DNA from: Pedobacter africanus
GTDB lineage: Bacteria > Bacteroidota > Bacteroidia > Sphingobacteriales > Sphingobacteriaceae
Length of the DNA: 64,000 bases
Direction: 5' to 3'
Assembly: GCF_900176535.1 (NCBI RefSeq)
Contig: NZ_FWXT01000004.1
Coordinates: 372,001 to 436,000 of the forward strand
The notes beneath the pieces were generated by a model. That model was not told where the DNA came from. It ran no database searches and saw nothing but the letters and a program-made list of their open reading frames with translations. The translations under genes and the position numbers were made by a program. Below, one piece after another: positions 18,297 to 26,637 of this stretch; the stretch's first letter is position 1, and each line of letters starts with the position of its first letter.

Positions 18297-19325
18297 ATGG
18301 AAGAAGTAACTAATATGACTACACCTTCATCGTACGGAACTGATATCCGTGCTTTGAATGAAATGATACAGAAGGAAAGTGCCTTTATCGATCTCCTGTT
18401 TATGGAAATGGATAAGGTTATTGTGGGGCAGCGGTATATGGTGGAACGTTTAATGATCGGTTTGCTTGCCGATGGGCATATCCTGCTGGAAGGGGTGCCC
18501 GGACTAGCGAAGACGCTTGCGATCAATACTTTATCCAAATCTATAGATGCAGGCTTCAGCAGGATCCAGTTTACGCCAGACCTGTTGCCGGCCGATTTGC
18601 TGGGTACCATGATCTATAACCAGAAAAAAGAAGAATTTATCGTTAGAAAAGGCCCTCTGTTTTCCAATTTTATTCTTGCCGATGAAATTAACAGGGCCCC
18701 TGCAAAAGTGCAGAGTGCCTTACTGGAGGCTATGCAGGAACGGCAGGTCACCATTGGCGACAATACTTTTGAACTCCCTAAACCTTTCCTGGTGCTGGCT
18801 ACCCAGAACCCGATTGAACAGGAAGGGACTTATCCGCTTCCAGAGGCACAGGTAGACCGCTTTATGCTTAAGGTTGTGATTGGCTATCCGAGTAAGGAAG
18901 ATGAAAAAAGGATCATGAGGGCAAATATTGCGCCACAAGGGATGCCTAAGCCGAATGCGATTCTTCATCCGGATGATATTTTAAAAGCCAGAAAGATCGT
19001 GAAAGAGGTGTATATGGACGAGAAAATTGAACAATACATCATCGATATTGTCTTTGCCACACGTTTCCCTGAGCAGTATAAGCTGGCCGACTACAAAAAC
19101 CTGATCAGCTTTGGTGCATCGCCAAGGGCAAGTATTAACCTTGCACTGGCTTCCAAAGCCTATGCATTTATCAAAAGAAGAGGTTACGTGATCCCTGAGG
19201 ATGTGAGGGCAGTATGTCATGATGTGCTTAGACACCGTATCGGCCTGACTTATGAGGCGGAAGCTGAGGACATCAATACCGAAACCATCATTACCGGGAT
19301 TCTGAATGCAGTAGAAGTTCCTTAA
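18297..19325 (+). CDS. MoxR family AAA+ ATPase
   Basis: A 342-residue MoxR-type AAA+ ATPase thought to act as a chaperone with von Willebrand factor A (vWA) proteins. Walker A is GVPGLAKT (the MoxR form with Ala in place of Gly), Walker B is ILADEINRAPAKVQ, sensor 1 is LATQNPIEQEGTYPLPEAQ, and the arginine-finger context is QVDRFMLKV. The first ATG is at 18297, with an alternative at 18315. It heads the operon moxR, DUF58, BatD-like gene and batABCDE; in Bacteroides fragilis and Leptospira related Bat proteins are linked to oxygen tolerance. Confidence 0.95.
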   Translation: MEEVTNMTTPSSYGTDIRALNEMIQKESAFIDLLFMEMDKVIVGQRYMVERLMIGLLADGHILLEGVPGLAKTLAINTLSKSIDAGFSRIQFTPDLLPADLLGTMIYNQKKEEFIVRKGPLFSNFILADEINRAPAKVQSALLEAMQERQVTIGDNTFELPKPFLVLATQNPIEQEGTYPLPEAQVDRFMLKVVIGYPSKEDEKRIMRANIAPQGMPKPNAILHPDDILKARKIVKEVYMDEKIEQYIIDIVFATRFPEQYKLADYKNLISFGASPRASINLALASKAYAFIKRRGYVIPEDVRAVCHDVLRHRIGLTYEAEAEDINTETIITGILNAVEVP

Positions 19326-19327
19326 TT

Positions 19328-20203
19328 ATGGATACCAAAGATCTTTTAAAGAAAGTAAGAAAAATAGAGATCAAAACCCGGGGATTAAGCAACCAGATCT
19401 TTTCAGGGGAATACCAATCGGCTTTTAAAGGACGTGGTATGGCTTTTAGTGAGGTTAGAGAATATCAGGTGGGCGATGAGATCCGCACGATAGATTGGAA
19501 CGTGACTGCGCGTTTTAACCACCCCTATGTAAAGGTTTTTGATGAGGAACGGGAAATGACCGTGATGCTGCTGGTTGATGTTAGCGGATCAAAAAACTTT
19601 GGTACCCAGGTTCAGCTGAAGCAGGAACTCGCTACTGAATTGTGTGCTGTGCTTTCCTTTTCGGCCATACAGAACAACGATAAGGTGGGCGTTTTGTTCT
19701 TTAGCGATAAAGTTGAGAAATTTATTCCACCGAAAAAGGGCAGAAGCCATATCCTTATGATCATTAGGGAATTGATTGATTTTAAGCCCCAAAATAAAGG
19801 CACCGATGTGGCCGAGGGGCTGCGGTATTTTACCAGTGCCATTAAAAAAAGATGTACAGCCTTTTTGATCTCTGATTTTATGAGCAGGCCCTTTGAGAAT
19901 GAACTTAAAATTGCGAACCGGAAACACGACCTGGTGGCATTGAGGTTATACGACATTCATGAGGAGGAATTTCCTGATCTGGGCCTGATCCCGGTTAAGG
20001 ACGAAGAAACAGGACAGGTTGAATGGATAAACACGGGCGATAAAAAAGTACGTCTTGCTTTTAAAACCGCTGCTCTGGAAAGGAATGGCCGGCTCGAGGA
20101 CCTATTTCGAAAGTCGGGCGTGGACTTTACAAAGATTGGCACGCATGAATCCTATATTAAGCCCCTGATGACATTGTTTAAGAAAAGAGAAGCGAGAAGG
20201 TAA
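19328..20203 (+). CDS. DUF58 (vWA-like) protein of the Bat operon
   Basis: A 291-residue soluble protein with the DUF58 signature GRGMAFSEVREYQVGDEIRTIDWNVTAR, followed by a vWA-like fold (LLVDVSGSKNFG, a DxSGS metal-site motif). DUF58 genes almost always follow moxR, and their products are thought to be the direct substrate or partner of the MoxR ATPase. It lies two bases after moxR and five before the next gene. Confidence 0.93.
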   Translation: MDTKDLLKKVRKIEIKTRGLSNQIFSGEYQSAFKGRGMAFSEVREYQVGDEIRTIDWNVTARFNHPYVKVFDEEREMTVMLLVDVSGSKNFGTQVQLKQELATELCAVLSFSAIQNNDKVGVLFFSDKVEKFIPPKKGRSHILMIIRELIDFKPQNKGTDVAEGLRYFTSAIKKRCTAFLISDFMSRPFENELKIANRKHDLVALRLYDIHEEEFPDLGLIPVKDEETGQVEWINTGDKKVRLAFKTAALERNGRLEDLFRKSGVDFTKIGTHESYIKPLMTLFKKREARR

Positions 20204-20207
20204 GGAT

Positions 20208-21191
20208 ATGAAGCCATATTTTAGTTTTAGGATTTGTTTGTTGCTGCTTCTGGCAGGTTTTATCCTTAAGGGAAATGCGCAGGATATTAAAGTGACAGCC
20301 AGACTGGACCATACGGTGATCGCCATGGGTGATCAGACCAGGCTGAAACTGAGCGTTCAGCTACCGCAAAAGGCATATGTGGATTTTCCTGCGCTGAGCG
20401 ATACCGTTTCTTCGAAGGTACAGATCGTTTCGCTGGACAAGACAGATACGCTGACAGATAAAGGCAATCCGGCCCTGAGAACAATTACCCGGCAATATAC
20501 CATTACCTCTTTTGAACCGGGCTTACACATGGTACCGGCTTTTGTATTTCGCAGCGCCGCAGGCGAACTGAGTACGCAAGCCCTTCCCCTGGAGGTAAAG
20601 GAAGTAAAAGTAGATACCACCAAAGCGATCTATGACATTAAAGAACCGCTTGCCATTTCCTATTCTTTTATGGATTGGTTAAGGGACAATTGGAAATGGG
20701 TGCTGGGTGTCTTATTGGGTATATTGTTGATTGCGGGTTTATTGTATCATTTCATCAAGAAACGTAAAAACAGACCGGTTCCGGTCGCAGTTCCTGTACC
20801 TGCCTTACCGTTGGATAAGCTTGTGCTGGATAAACTCAATAGGCTAAAAAACAAGAAGCTTTGGGAGCAGGGGCAGGTTAAGGCCTACCACAGCGAACTA
20901 ACAGATATTATAAGGGATTACCTGGAAAAACGTTACGGCATCAAAGCATTGGAGCAAACCTCTGAAGAGATCTTTTCGGGATTAAGGCATTTGACCATAG
21001 CCGAGCAGGACAGGAACAGGTTGCGGCAAATGCTGTTGCTGGCCGATCTGGTGAAATTTGCAAAAGAAAACCCCTTGCCTTCCGATAATGAACAAAGCAT
21101 GGAAAATGCCATGAATTTTGTGAAGAACACAAAGGCACAGGTTTCATTGACTGACGATAAAAAGGAGGAGAAAGAAAATGGGGCTGTTTAA
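20208..21191 (+). CDS. BatD-like single-pass membrane protein of the Bat operon
   Basis: A 327-residue protein with a signal peptide (cleaved near GNAQ), an N-terminal beta-rich periplasmic domain to about residue 145, one membrane helix (WKWVLGVLLGILLIAGLLYHFI), a basic/proline linker, and a cytosolic helical domain (LTDIIRDYLEKRYGIKALEQTSEEIFSGL). The cytosolic part resembles the C terminus of BatD later in this operon (KGLYQYLSDKFNIAAAELNKEHI), so the two may share one ancestor. It overlaps batA by 14 bases. The function is unknown beyond Bat complex membership. Confidence 0.75.
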   Translation: MKPYFSFRICLLLLLAGFILKGNAQDIKVTARLDHTVIAMGDQTRLKLSVQLPQKAYVDFPALSDTVSSKVQIVSLDKTDTLTDKGNPALRTITRQYTITSFEPGLHMVPAFVFRSAAGELSTQALPLEVKEVKVDTTKAIYDIKEPLAISYSFMDWLRDNWKWVLGVLLGILLIAGLLYHFIKKRKNRPVPVAVPVPALPLDKLVLDKLNRLKNKKLWEQGQVKAYHSELTDIIRDYLEKRYGIKALEQTSEEIFSGLRHLTIAEQDRNRLRQMLLLADLVKFAKENPLPSDNEQSMENAMNFVKNTKAQVSLTDDKKEEKENGAV

Positions 21192-22182
21192 GGGGATTGA
21201 ATTCGCCAATAAGGGTTTTTTCTGGCTTCTGTTGCTGGTACCATTGATGCTGGGCTGGTACATCTGGAGAAATAGAAAGCTGCAGGGCACATTGAGCATT
21301 TCGGTCGTAAAAGCTTTTGCACTCCCGAAAAAAAACAACTACGGTCTTTGGAGGCACTATGGTATTGTGTTGCGTTTGCTGGCATTGGTTACGCTGATTG
21401 TGGCACTAGCCAGACCGCAGTCGGCCTTTAGCTGGCAAAATTCTACTACAGAAGGAATTGACATTGTAATTGCTACCGATATTTCGGGCAGCATGCTTGC
21501 AGAAGACCTTAAGCCCAACAGGCTGGAGGCCGGAAAGAACATTGCCATAGATTTCATTAAAAACCGCCCGGAAGATAGGATCGGCCTGGTTATTTTTAGC
21601 GGCGAGAGTTTTACGCAATGTCCGCTTACTATCGACCACGATGTGCTGATCAATTTGTTTGGTGACATCAGCAACGGAATGGTTGAAGACGGAACGGCAA
21701 TAGGAATGGGACTGGCCACTGCTGTTAACCGGCTTAAGGAAAGTGATGCAAAAAGCAAGGTTGTGATCCTGCTTACCGACGGATCAAATACCACTGGGTC
21801 TATCCCCCCGTTAACAGCGGCCGAGATTGCCAAACAGATGAAGGTAAGGGTATATACCATTGGAGTAGGAACGAAAGGCTATGCGCCATACCCGGTAAAA
21901 ACACCCTTTGGCGTACAGTACCAACAGGTGCCGGTAACCATTGACGAGGGGGTGCTTTCTAAGATTGCTACAGTAACGGGTGGTAAATATTTTCGTGCTA
22001 CCAATAATGAGAAGCTGAAGCAGATTTACCAGCAGATTGACAAACTGGAAAGGGCGAAAATTGCGGTTACGCAGTACCATAAAAAGACAGAACGCTTTCT
22101 GCCTTTTGCACTCATTGCTGTCCTGCTCCTGCTGATAGAGTTTTTATTGAGAAATACAGTTTTTAAAGGGGCCTTAACTTAA
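21178..22182 (+). CDS. batA: BatA: vWA-domain membrane protein
   Basis: A 334-residue inner membrane protein. Two N-terminal membrane segments (about residues 10-27 and 60-77) precede a vWA domain with an intact metal-ion-dependent adhesion site (DISGSM, then the conserved Thr in GTAIGMGLATAV and ILLTDGSN). A C-terminal helix (FLPFALIAVLLLLIEFLL) ends the protein. This topology matches BatA/BatB, which form membrane complexes tied to aerotolerance. The start overlaps the upstream gene by 14 bases. Confidence 0.92.
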   Translation: MGLFKGIEFANKGFFWLLLLVPLMLGWYIWRNRKLQGTLSISVVKAFALPKKNNYGLWRHYGIVLRLLALVTLIVALARPQSAFSWQNSTTEGIDIVIATDISGSMLAEDLKPNRLEAGKNIAIDFIKNRPEDRIGLVIFSGESFTQCPLTIDHDVLINLFGDISNGMVEDGTAIGMGLATAVNRLKESDAKSKVVILLTDGSNTTGSIPPLTAAEIAKQMKVRVYTIGVGTKGYAPYPVKTPFGVQYQQVPVTIDEGVLSKIATVTGGKYFRATNNEKLKQIYQQIDKLERAKIAVTQYHKKTERFLPFALIAVLLLLIEFLLRNTVFKGALT

Positions 22183-22186
22183 ACAG

Positions 22187-23221
22187 ATGTTACGTTTTGA
22201 ACATATAGAATTTTTATGGGCACTGGCGGCTATTCCTTTGCTGGTATTGCTTTTCTGGATGGTACGCCGCTGGAAAAAGAAAGCACTGGCCAATCTGGGC
22301 GATCATCATACCGTCAAAAAAATGATGCCGGAGGTGTCCTTTAGTCGCCCGGTTTTGAAGTTTGTATTCTTTTTACTGGCTTATGCCTCGCTGATACTGG
22401 GTATTGCCAATCCGCAGATCGGAACTAAAATTGAAGAAGCCAAGCGCAGTGGCTCTGACCTGATGATATTGCTTGATGTTTCCAACAGTATGCTGGCTGG
22501 TGACCTCGCCCCGAACCGTCTTGAAAATGCAAAGCGTGCAATTTCACAATTGATAGACAACCTGCACAACGACCGTATCGGCATTATCATCTTTGCTGGT
22601 GAAGCCTATGTACAGCTGCCCATCACTACGGACCATTCTGCAGCCAAGCTTTTTTTGAACAACATTACTACAGATATTGTGCCTACCCAGGGAACAGCAA
22701 TAGGAGCTGCAATTGACATGGGGATGAAGTCCTTTAATTTTGTGAACGGCACAAGCAAGGCCATGATCCTAATGACAGATGGCGAGAATCATGAAGATGA
22801 TGCTGTGGCTGCTGCTAAAACTGCGCGTTCTAAAGATGTAGCCATTCATGTGGTTGGCCTGGGATCGCCGGAAGGCGGGCCGGTGCCTATTTATAAAAAT
22901 GGCAGGCCTGTAGGTTTTCATACTGATGAAAAGGGTAAAACGGTAATGAGCAAGCTGAACGAACAGATGTGCAAAGAGATTTCGGAGGCTGGAAACGGGG
23001 TATATGTACGGGCAAGCAATGCCAACAGCGGCTTGGGTATCGTGATGGACCAGGTCAATAAAATGCAGAAGAAAACTTACGACAGTAAGGATTTCAAAAG
23101 TTATGAAGACCGTTTCCAGTTTTTCCTGGGGCTGTCGTTGCTGTTCTTATTGCTGGAGTTCTTTATTTCCAACAGGAAGAACCTAAAATTAAGTGAGTTG
23201 AACTTGTTTGAAGTGAGGTAA
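22187..23221 (+). CDS. batB: BatB: vWA-domain membrane protein
   Basis: A 344-residue paralogue of the preceding BatA with the same architecture: two N-terminal membrane helices, a vWA domain with the metal site DVSNSM, GTAIGAAIDMGM and LMTDGENHEDD, and a C-terminal helix (FFLGLSLLFLLLEFFI). The metal site has N where BatA has G. It lies four bases after batA and two before batC. BatA and BatB are believed to form a heterologous membrane complex. Confidence 0.92.
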   Translation: MLRFEHIEFLWALAAIPLLVLLFWMVRRWKKKALANLGDHHTVKKMMPEVSFSRPVLKFVFFLLAYASLILGIANPQIGTKIEEAKRSGSDLMILLDVSNSMLAGDLAPNRLENAKRAISQLIDNLHNDRIGIIIFAGEAYVQLPITTDHSAAKLFLNNITTDIVPTQGTAIGAAIDMGMKSFNFVNGTSKAMILMTDGENHEDDAVAAAKTARSKDVAIHVVGLGSPEGGPVPIYKNGRPVGFHTDEKGKTVMSKLNEQMCKEISEAGNGVYVRASNANSGLGIVMDQVNKMQKKTYDSKDFKSYEDRFQFFLGLSLLFLLLEFFISNRKNLKLSELNLFEVR

Positions 23222-23223
23222 AG

Positions 23224-23976
23224 ATGAAACAACTGATCATTATGCTTTCCATCGTATTGCAGGCTGCCGTCGTTTTTGGGCAGAAGGAAAAGAAATATAT
23301 CCATAAAGGGAATGAACTGTATAAACAGGGGAAGTATGCGGAAGCAGAGGCAAGCTACAGGACTTCCGTAGAAAAAGCGAAAGCATCTGTGGCAGGTAAT
23401 TTTAACCTGGGTGATGCTTTATACAAGCAAAAGAAGTATGACAATGCAGCACAAAAATTTACAGATATTGCAGCGTCTGCTTCAAATAAAAATGTAAAAG
23501 CCCAGGCTTATCACAATTTAGGAAACTCTTTATTGGAAGCAAAAAAGCTGGAGGAAAGCATTGAAGCCTATAAGAAATCACTGCTAAATAACCCTAAGGA
23601 CGACCAGACCCGCTACAACCTGGCCTATGCGCAGGAAAAGCTGAAACAGCAGCAACAGCAGAATAAGGACGATAAGAACAAAGATAAAAACAAAAAGGAT
23701 CAGAAAAATAAAGATCAGAACAAGGATCAGCAGGATAAGGATAAAAACAAAAAAGACCAGCAGAACAAAGATCAGAAAGATAAAGACAAACAGGATCAGG
23801 ATAAGCAGGATAAGAAAGACCAGCAACAGGGGCAGCAGCCACAGCCAAACCAATTGTCTAAAGAAGATGCAGAACGGATGCTGGAAGCTTTGAAAAACGA
23901 AGAGAAGAACACACAGGACAAGCTGAAAAATAAAAAAGCCAAAGGAGTGAAGGGGCGTATCGTTAAAGATTGGTAA
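23224..23976 (+). CDS. batC: BatC: tetratricopeptide protein with K/D/Q/N-rich tail
   Basis: A 250-residue periplasmic protein with a signal peptide (cleaved after VVFGQ), three TPR motifs in residues about 22-140 (KGNELYKQGKYAEAEASYR, FNLGDALYKQKKYDNAAQKF, YHNLGNSLLEAKKLEESIEAY), then a low-complexity region of about 75 residues built almost only from K, D, Q and N. A conserved-looking tail follows (LSKEDAERMLEAL), which is common in Bacteroidota BatC. The repeat is near-tandem at DNA level (aag/gat/cag/aac codons), so it may vary in length between strains. Confidence 0.88.
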   Translation: MKQLIIMLSIVLQAAVVFGQKEKKYIHKGNELYKQGKYAEAEASYRTSVEKAKASVAGNFNLGDALYKQKKYDNAAQKFTDIAASASNKNVKAQAYHNLGNSLLEAKKLEESIEAYKKSLLNNPKDDQTRYNLAYAQEKLKQQQQQNKDDKNKDKNKKDQKNKDQNKDQQDKDKNKKDQQNKDQKDKDKQDQDKQDKKDQQQGQQPQPNQLSKEDAERMLEALKNEEKNTQDKLKNKKAKGVKGRIVKDW

Positions 23977-25835
23977 TGGCATTTAAAATGAAGATGAAAC
24001 ACTATATATTGTCGATTTTGCTGCTGCTAACCAGCGCAGTGTTTGCTGCCGGAACAAAACGCATTCAGGACATAAAGGTAACGGCCTCGTTGAGCAGAAG
24101 CCAGGTAGCTACCGGAGAACCTTTTGAGCTTATCTTTTCCATCAGCGGAAACGGGAATATCGAGGCTTTCAATCCTCCTGCTTTCAATGGTTTCCAGGTG
24201 TTGGGCGGGCCCAACCAATCGTCGAGTTTTACTTCTATAAACGGAAGGACAACGTCCAGCATGTCCTTAAGCTATGACCTGATGGCGGTAAGGGAGGGAG
24301 AATTTATCATAGGAGGAGCTTCACTGGTCATCAATGGCAAAACCTATAAAACCAATGCAGTTAAACTAAAGGTCATAAAAGGCAGTGCAGCTCCCCAGAG
24401 CACACAGGGCAATGTTGGTGGCAGCCGGCAGCAGGGCCAGCGGGTGGAAGGGGAATCTTCGAATATCTCCAGGCGCTTATTCATCCGGGCAGTGGCCAGT
24501 AAAAACAATGTATTTCAGGGGGAGGGCCTTTCGGTAACCTATAAGTTGTATACCAATATAGAGCTGCTGGACAATGCGCTTGACAAGCTGCCTGATTTCA
24601 ACGGATTCTGGAGCCAGGAAATCAAGAACAACGACCCAAATGTTCGCTGGGAGACAGAGACCTATCAGGGGAGCAGGTATAATGTGGCTGTACTGAAAGA
24701 AATAATCCTGTTCCCTGAACGTTCCGGAAAGCTGAGCCTGGATCCTCTGGCCATGACCTTTCTGGTGCGGCAGCCTGTTGCCTCGGGCAATTCAAGTGAC
24801 CCCTTTGATATGTTCTTTGGTTCTTATAAGGATGTTAAATATAAAATCAAGAGCTCGCCCATCAGCATCAATGTAAAGCCATTGCCTGAAGCTGGCAAAC
24901 CTGCAGGTTTTGAAGGGGCCGTAGGGAGTTTCTCTATAGCCGCCATTGTAGATAAACAGGCATTAAAGGCAAATGAGGCTGTTAATTACACTTTAAAGAT
25001 CAGCGGCTCGGGTAATTTAAAGCTGCTGAAGGCACCCGCGGTTAATTTTCCTGCCGATCTGGAAAAATACGACCCTAAGCTCACAGATCACCTTACAGAA
25101 AGCCTGAGCGGTGTGTCAGGAAGCAGGGAATACAGTTATCTGCTTATTCCGCGGCATGAAGGGAATTATACCATTGAACCTTACCAGTTCTCCTATTTCA
25201 ATCCGGCAACGCAAAGGTATGTTACACTTTCTACCGGATCATTTGATTTAAAGGTGGCCAAGGGTGCACCTGGTTCTAACGTTACAGCTTATTCTTCTGC
25301 CAGCCAGCAAGACATTAAATTGCTGGCTAAAGACATCAGCTATATCAAAACAAATACTGGCGGATTGTATAAGAAAGGCAGTTCATTCTACGGGTCGCTA
25401 ACCCATTACCTGTTATTGTGTGTATGGCCTTTGTTGTTTGTTGCCGCATTTGTCTATCGCAAACGGTATAGGGAAAATAACCGCGATCAGGTGAGCTTGA
25501 AAGGGAGAAATGCGAATAAAGTGGCTGCCAGACATCTGACAAACGCAAAAAAGCAATTGCAGGCTGGTGATAAAAAGTTGTTTTACCAGGACATTTACAA
25601 AGGTTTGTATCAATATCTTAGCGATAAATTCAATATTGCTGCTGCCGAGCTGAATAAGGAACATATTCGTACACAGCTTAGGGAAAGAGGCATGGGGGAG
25701 CCTTTGATCAAACAGCTGGAAGAAACGCTTGACCTTTGCGAGATGGCCAGGTATGCCCCGGTCACCGGTATATCTGAGCAGGAGGTATTTGATAAAGCAA
25801 AAAACACCATTAATGAGATTGAGACCAATGCGTAG
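23976..25835 (+). CDS. batD: BatD: large beta-rich membrane protein
   Basis: About 619 residues from the ATG at 23976, whose A is the last base of the batC stop (TAATG), so translation is coupled. A signal peptide (cleaved near AAGTKR) is followed by several immunoglobulin-like beta domains (VTASLSRSQVATGEPFELIFSISG is the first, repeated around VDKQALKANEAVNYTLKISGSG). A membrane helix near residues 470-490 (LTHYLLLCVWPLLFVAAFVY) and a cytosolic helical tail close it. This matches the BatD/oxygen-tolerance family. The ATG overlap decides the start over the in-frame TTG at 23970. Confidence 0.9.
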   Translation: MAFKMKMKHYILSILLLLTSAVFAAGTKRIQDIKVTASLSRSQVATGEPFELIFSISGNGNIEAFNPPAFNGFQVLGGPNQSSSFTSINGRTTSSMSLSYDLMAVREGEFIIGGASLVINGKTYKTNAVKLKVIKGSAAPQSTQGNVGGSRQQGQRVEGESSNISRRLFIRAVASKNNVFQGEGLSVTYKLYTNIELLDNALDKLPDFNGFWSQEIKNNDPNVRWETETYQGSRYNVAVLKEIILFPERSGKLSLDPLAMTFLVRQPVASGNSSDPFDMFFGSYKDVKYKIKSSPISINVKPLPEAGKPAGFEGAVGSFSIAAIVDKQALKANEAVNYTLKISGSGNLKLLKAPAVNFPADLEKYDPKLTDHLTESLSGVSGSREYSYLLIPRHEGNYTIEPYQFSYFNPATQRYVTLSTGSFDLKVAKGAPGSNVTAYSSASQQDIKLLAKDISYIKTNTGGLYKKGSSFYGSLTHYLLLCVWPLLFVAAFVYRKRYRENNRDQVSLKGRNANKVAARHLTNAKKQLQAGDKKLFYQDIYKGLYQYLSDKFNIAAAELNKEHIRTQLRERGMGEPLIKQLEETLDLCEMARYAPVTGISEQEVFDKAKNTINEIETNA

Positions 25836-26598
25836 ACAACTAAAAAATGCATTTTATGGCTGGCTTTTGTTTCTGGCCATGCCCCTGCTTTCCCTGGCAA
25901 ATGAACAACCGGAGGCTTTGCTGAAAAAGGGAAATGCTGCTTATGCCAGGGAACAGTATAAAGAAGCACTTACCGCATACGAGCAGGTACTGGATGCAGG
26001 GTACGAATCTGCTGCCCTGTATTTCAATATGGGCAATGCCAATTATAAGTTAAATGAAATGCCTTCGGCAATCTTAAACTACGAAAAGGCACTTAAATTG
26101 ACGCCTGGCGACGGGGACCTGAGACTGAACCTGAAACTGGCAAATACTAAAATAACGGACCGGATAGAACAGGTTCCGGAGTTTTTCCTGAACAGCTGGT
26201 GGAGAGGATTTATCTTCTTTTTTTCCGCCAATGCCTTATCGGTATTCAACATCCTTTGTTTTTTTCTGGGTTTTGCCCTGCTTATCGCTTACCTGTTCCT
26301 GATTGATGTATTCCGTAAAAAGGCTGCTTTTTATGCAGGTATAGTGCTTTTGTCACTCGGACTGCTCAGTTTTGTAATGGCCAGCGTACAGTCGGCCTAT
26401 ATGGGCAAGCGGCAGGCCATTGTTTTTAGCGGGGCAACAGATGTTAAAAGCGGGCCGGATACCAAACAAAAGACTTTGTTTGTGATTCATGCCGGAACCA
26501 AGGTAGATATCAGAGAAAGCAGCAACGACTGGATTAATGTTGAACTGCCGGACGGCAACTCCGGCTGGATCCCATCGGCCGATGTTAAGGAAATATAA
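25828..26598 (+). CDS. batE: BatE: TPR plus SH3-like protein
   Basis: About 256 residues from the ATG at 25828, which overlaps the end of batD by eight bases; longer in-frame starts lie inside batD. A signal peptide precedes TPR motifs (KKGNAAYAREQYKEALTAYEQVL, YFNMGNANYKLNEMPSAILNYEKAL). Two membrane helices (NALSVFNILCFFLGFALLIAYLFLI and FYAGIVLLSLGLLSFVMASV) and a C-terminal bacterial SH3 domain follow (AGTKVDIRESSNDWINVELPDGNSGWIPSADV). It is the last gene of the Bat operon. SH3 domains of this type often bind peptidoglycan or peptides in the periplasm. Confidence 0.88.
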   Translation: MRRQLKNAFYGWLLFLAMPLLSLANEQPEALLKKGNAAYAREQYKEALTAYEQVLDAGYESAALYFNMGNANYKLNEMPSAILNYEKALKLTPGDGDLRLNLKLANTKITDRIEQVPEFFLNSWWRGFIFFFSANALSVFNILCFFLGFALLIAYLFLIDVFRKKAAFYAGIVLLSLGLLSFVMASVQSAYMGKRQAIVFSGATDVKSGPDTKQKTLFVIHAGTKVDIRESSNDWINVELPDGNSGWIPSADVKEI

Positions 26599-26606
26599 TA
26601 TCTTTG
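26599..26606 (+). promoter_or_regulatory. -7 element (TATCTTTG) for the AsmA-like gene
   Basis: TATCTTTG, just after the batE stop codon and 31 bases before the TTG start at 26638, matches TAnnTTTG. It suggests the AsmA-like gene is transcribed separately from the Bat operon. Confidence 0.5.
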
Positions 26607-26637
26607 CAGCGACGTTCTGCATTAACTTATTATCAGA

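Noticed and set aside
23660..23840. Short tandem repeats that could look like a repeat array or CRISPR
   Set aside because: They are in-frame codons of the batC low-complexity tract, with no spacers.
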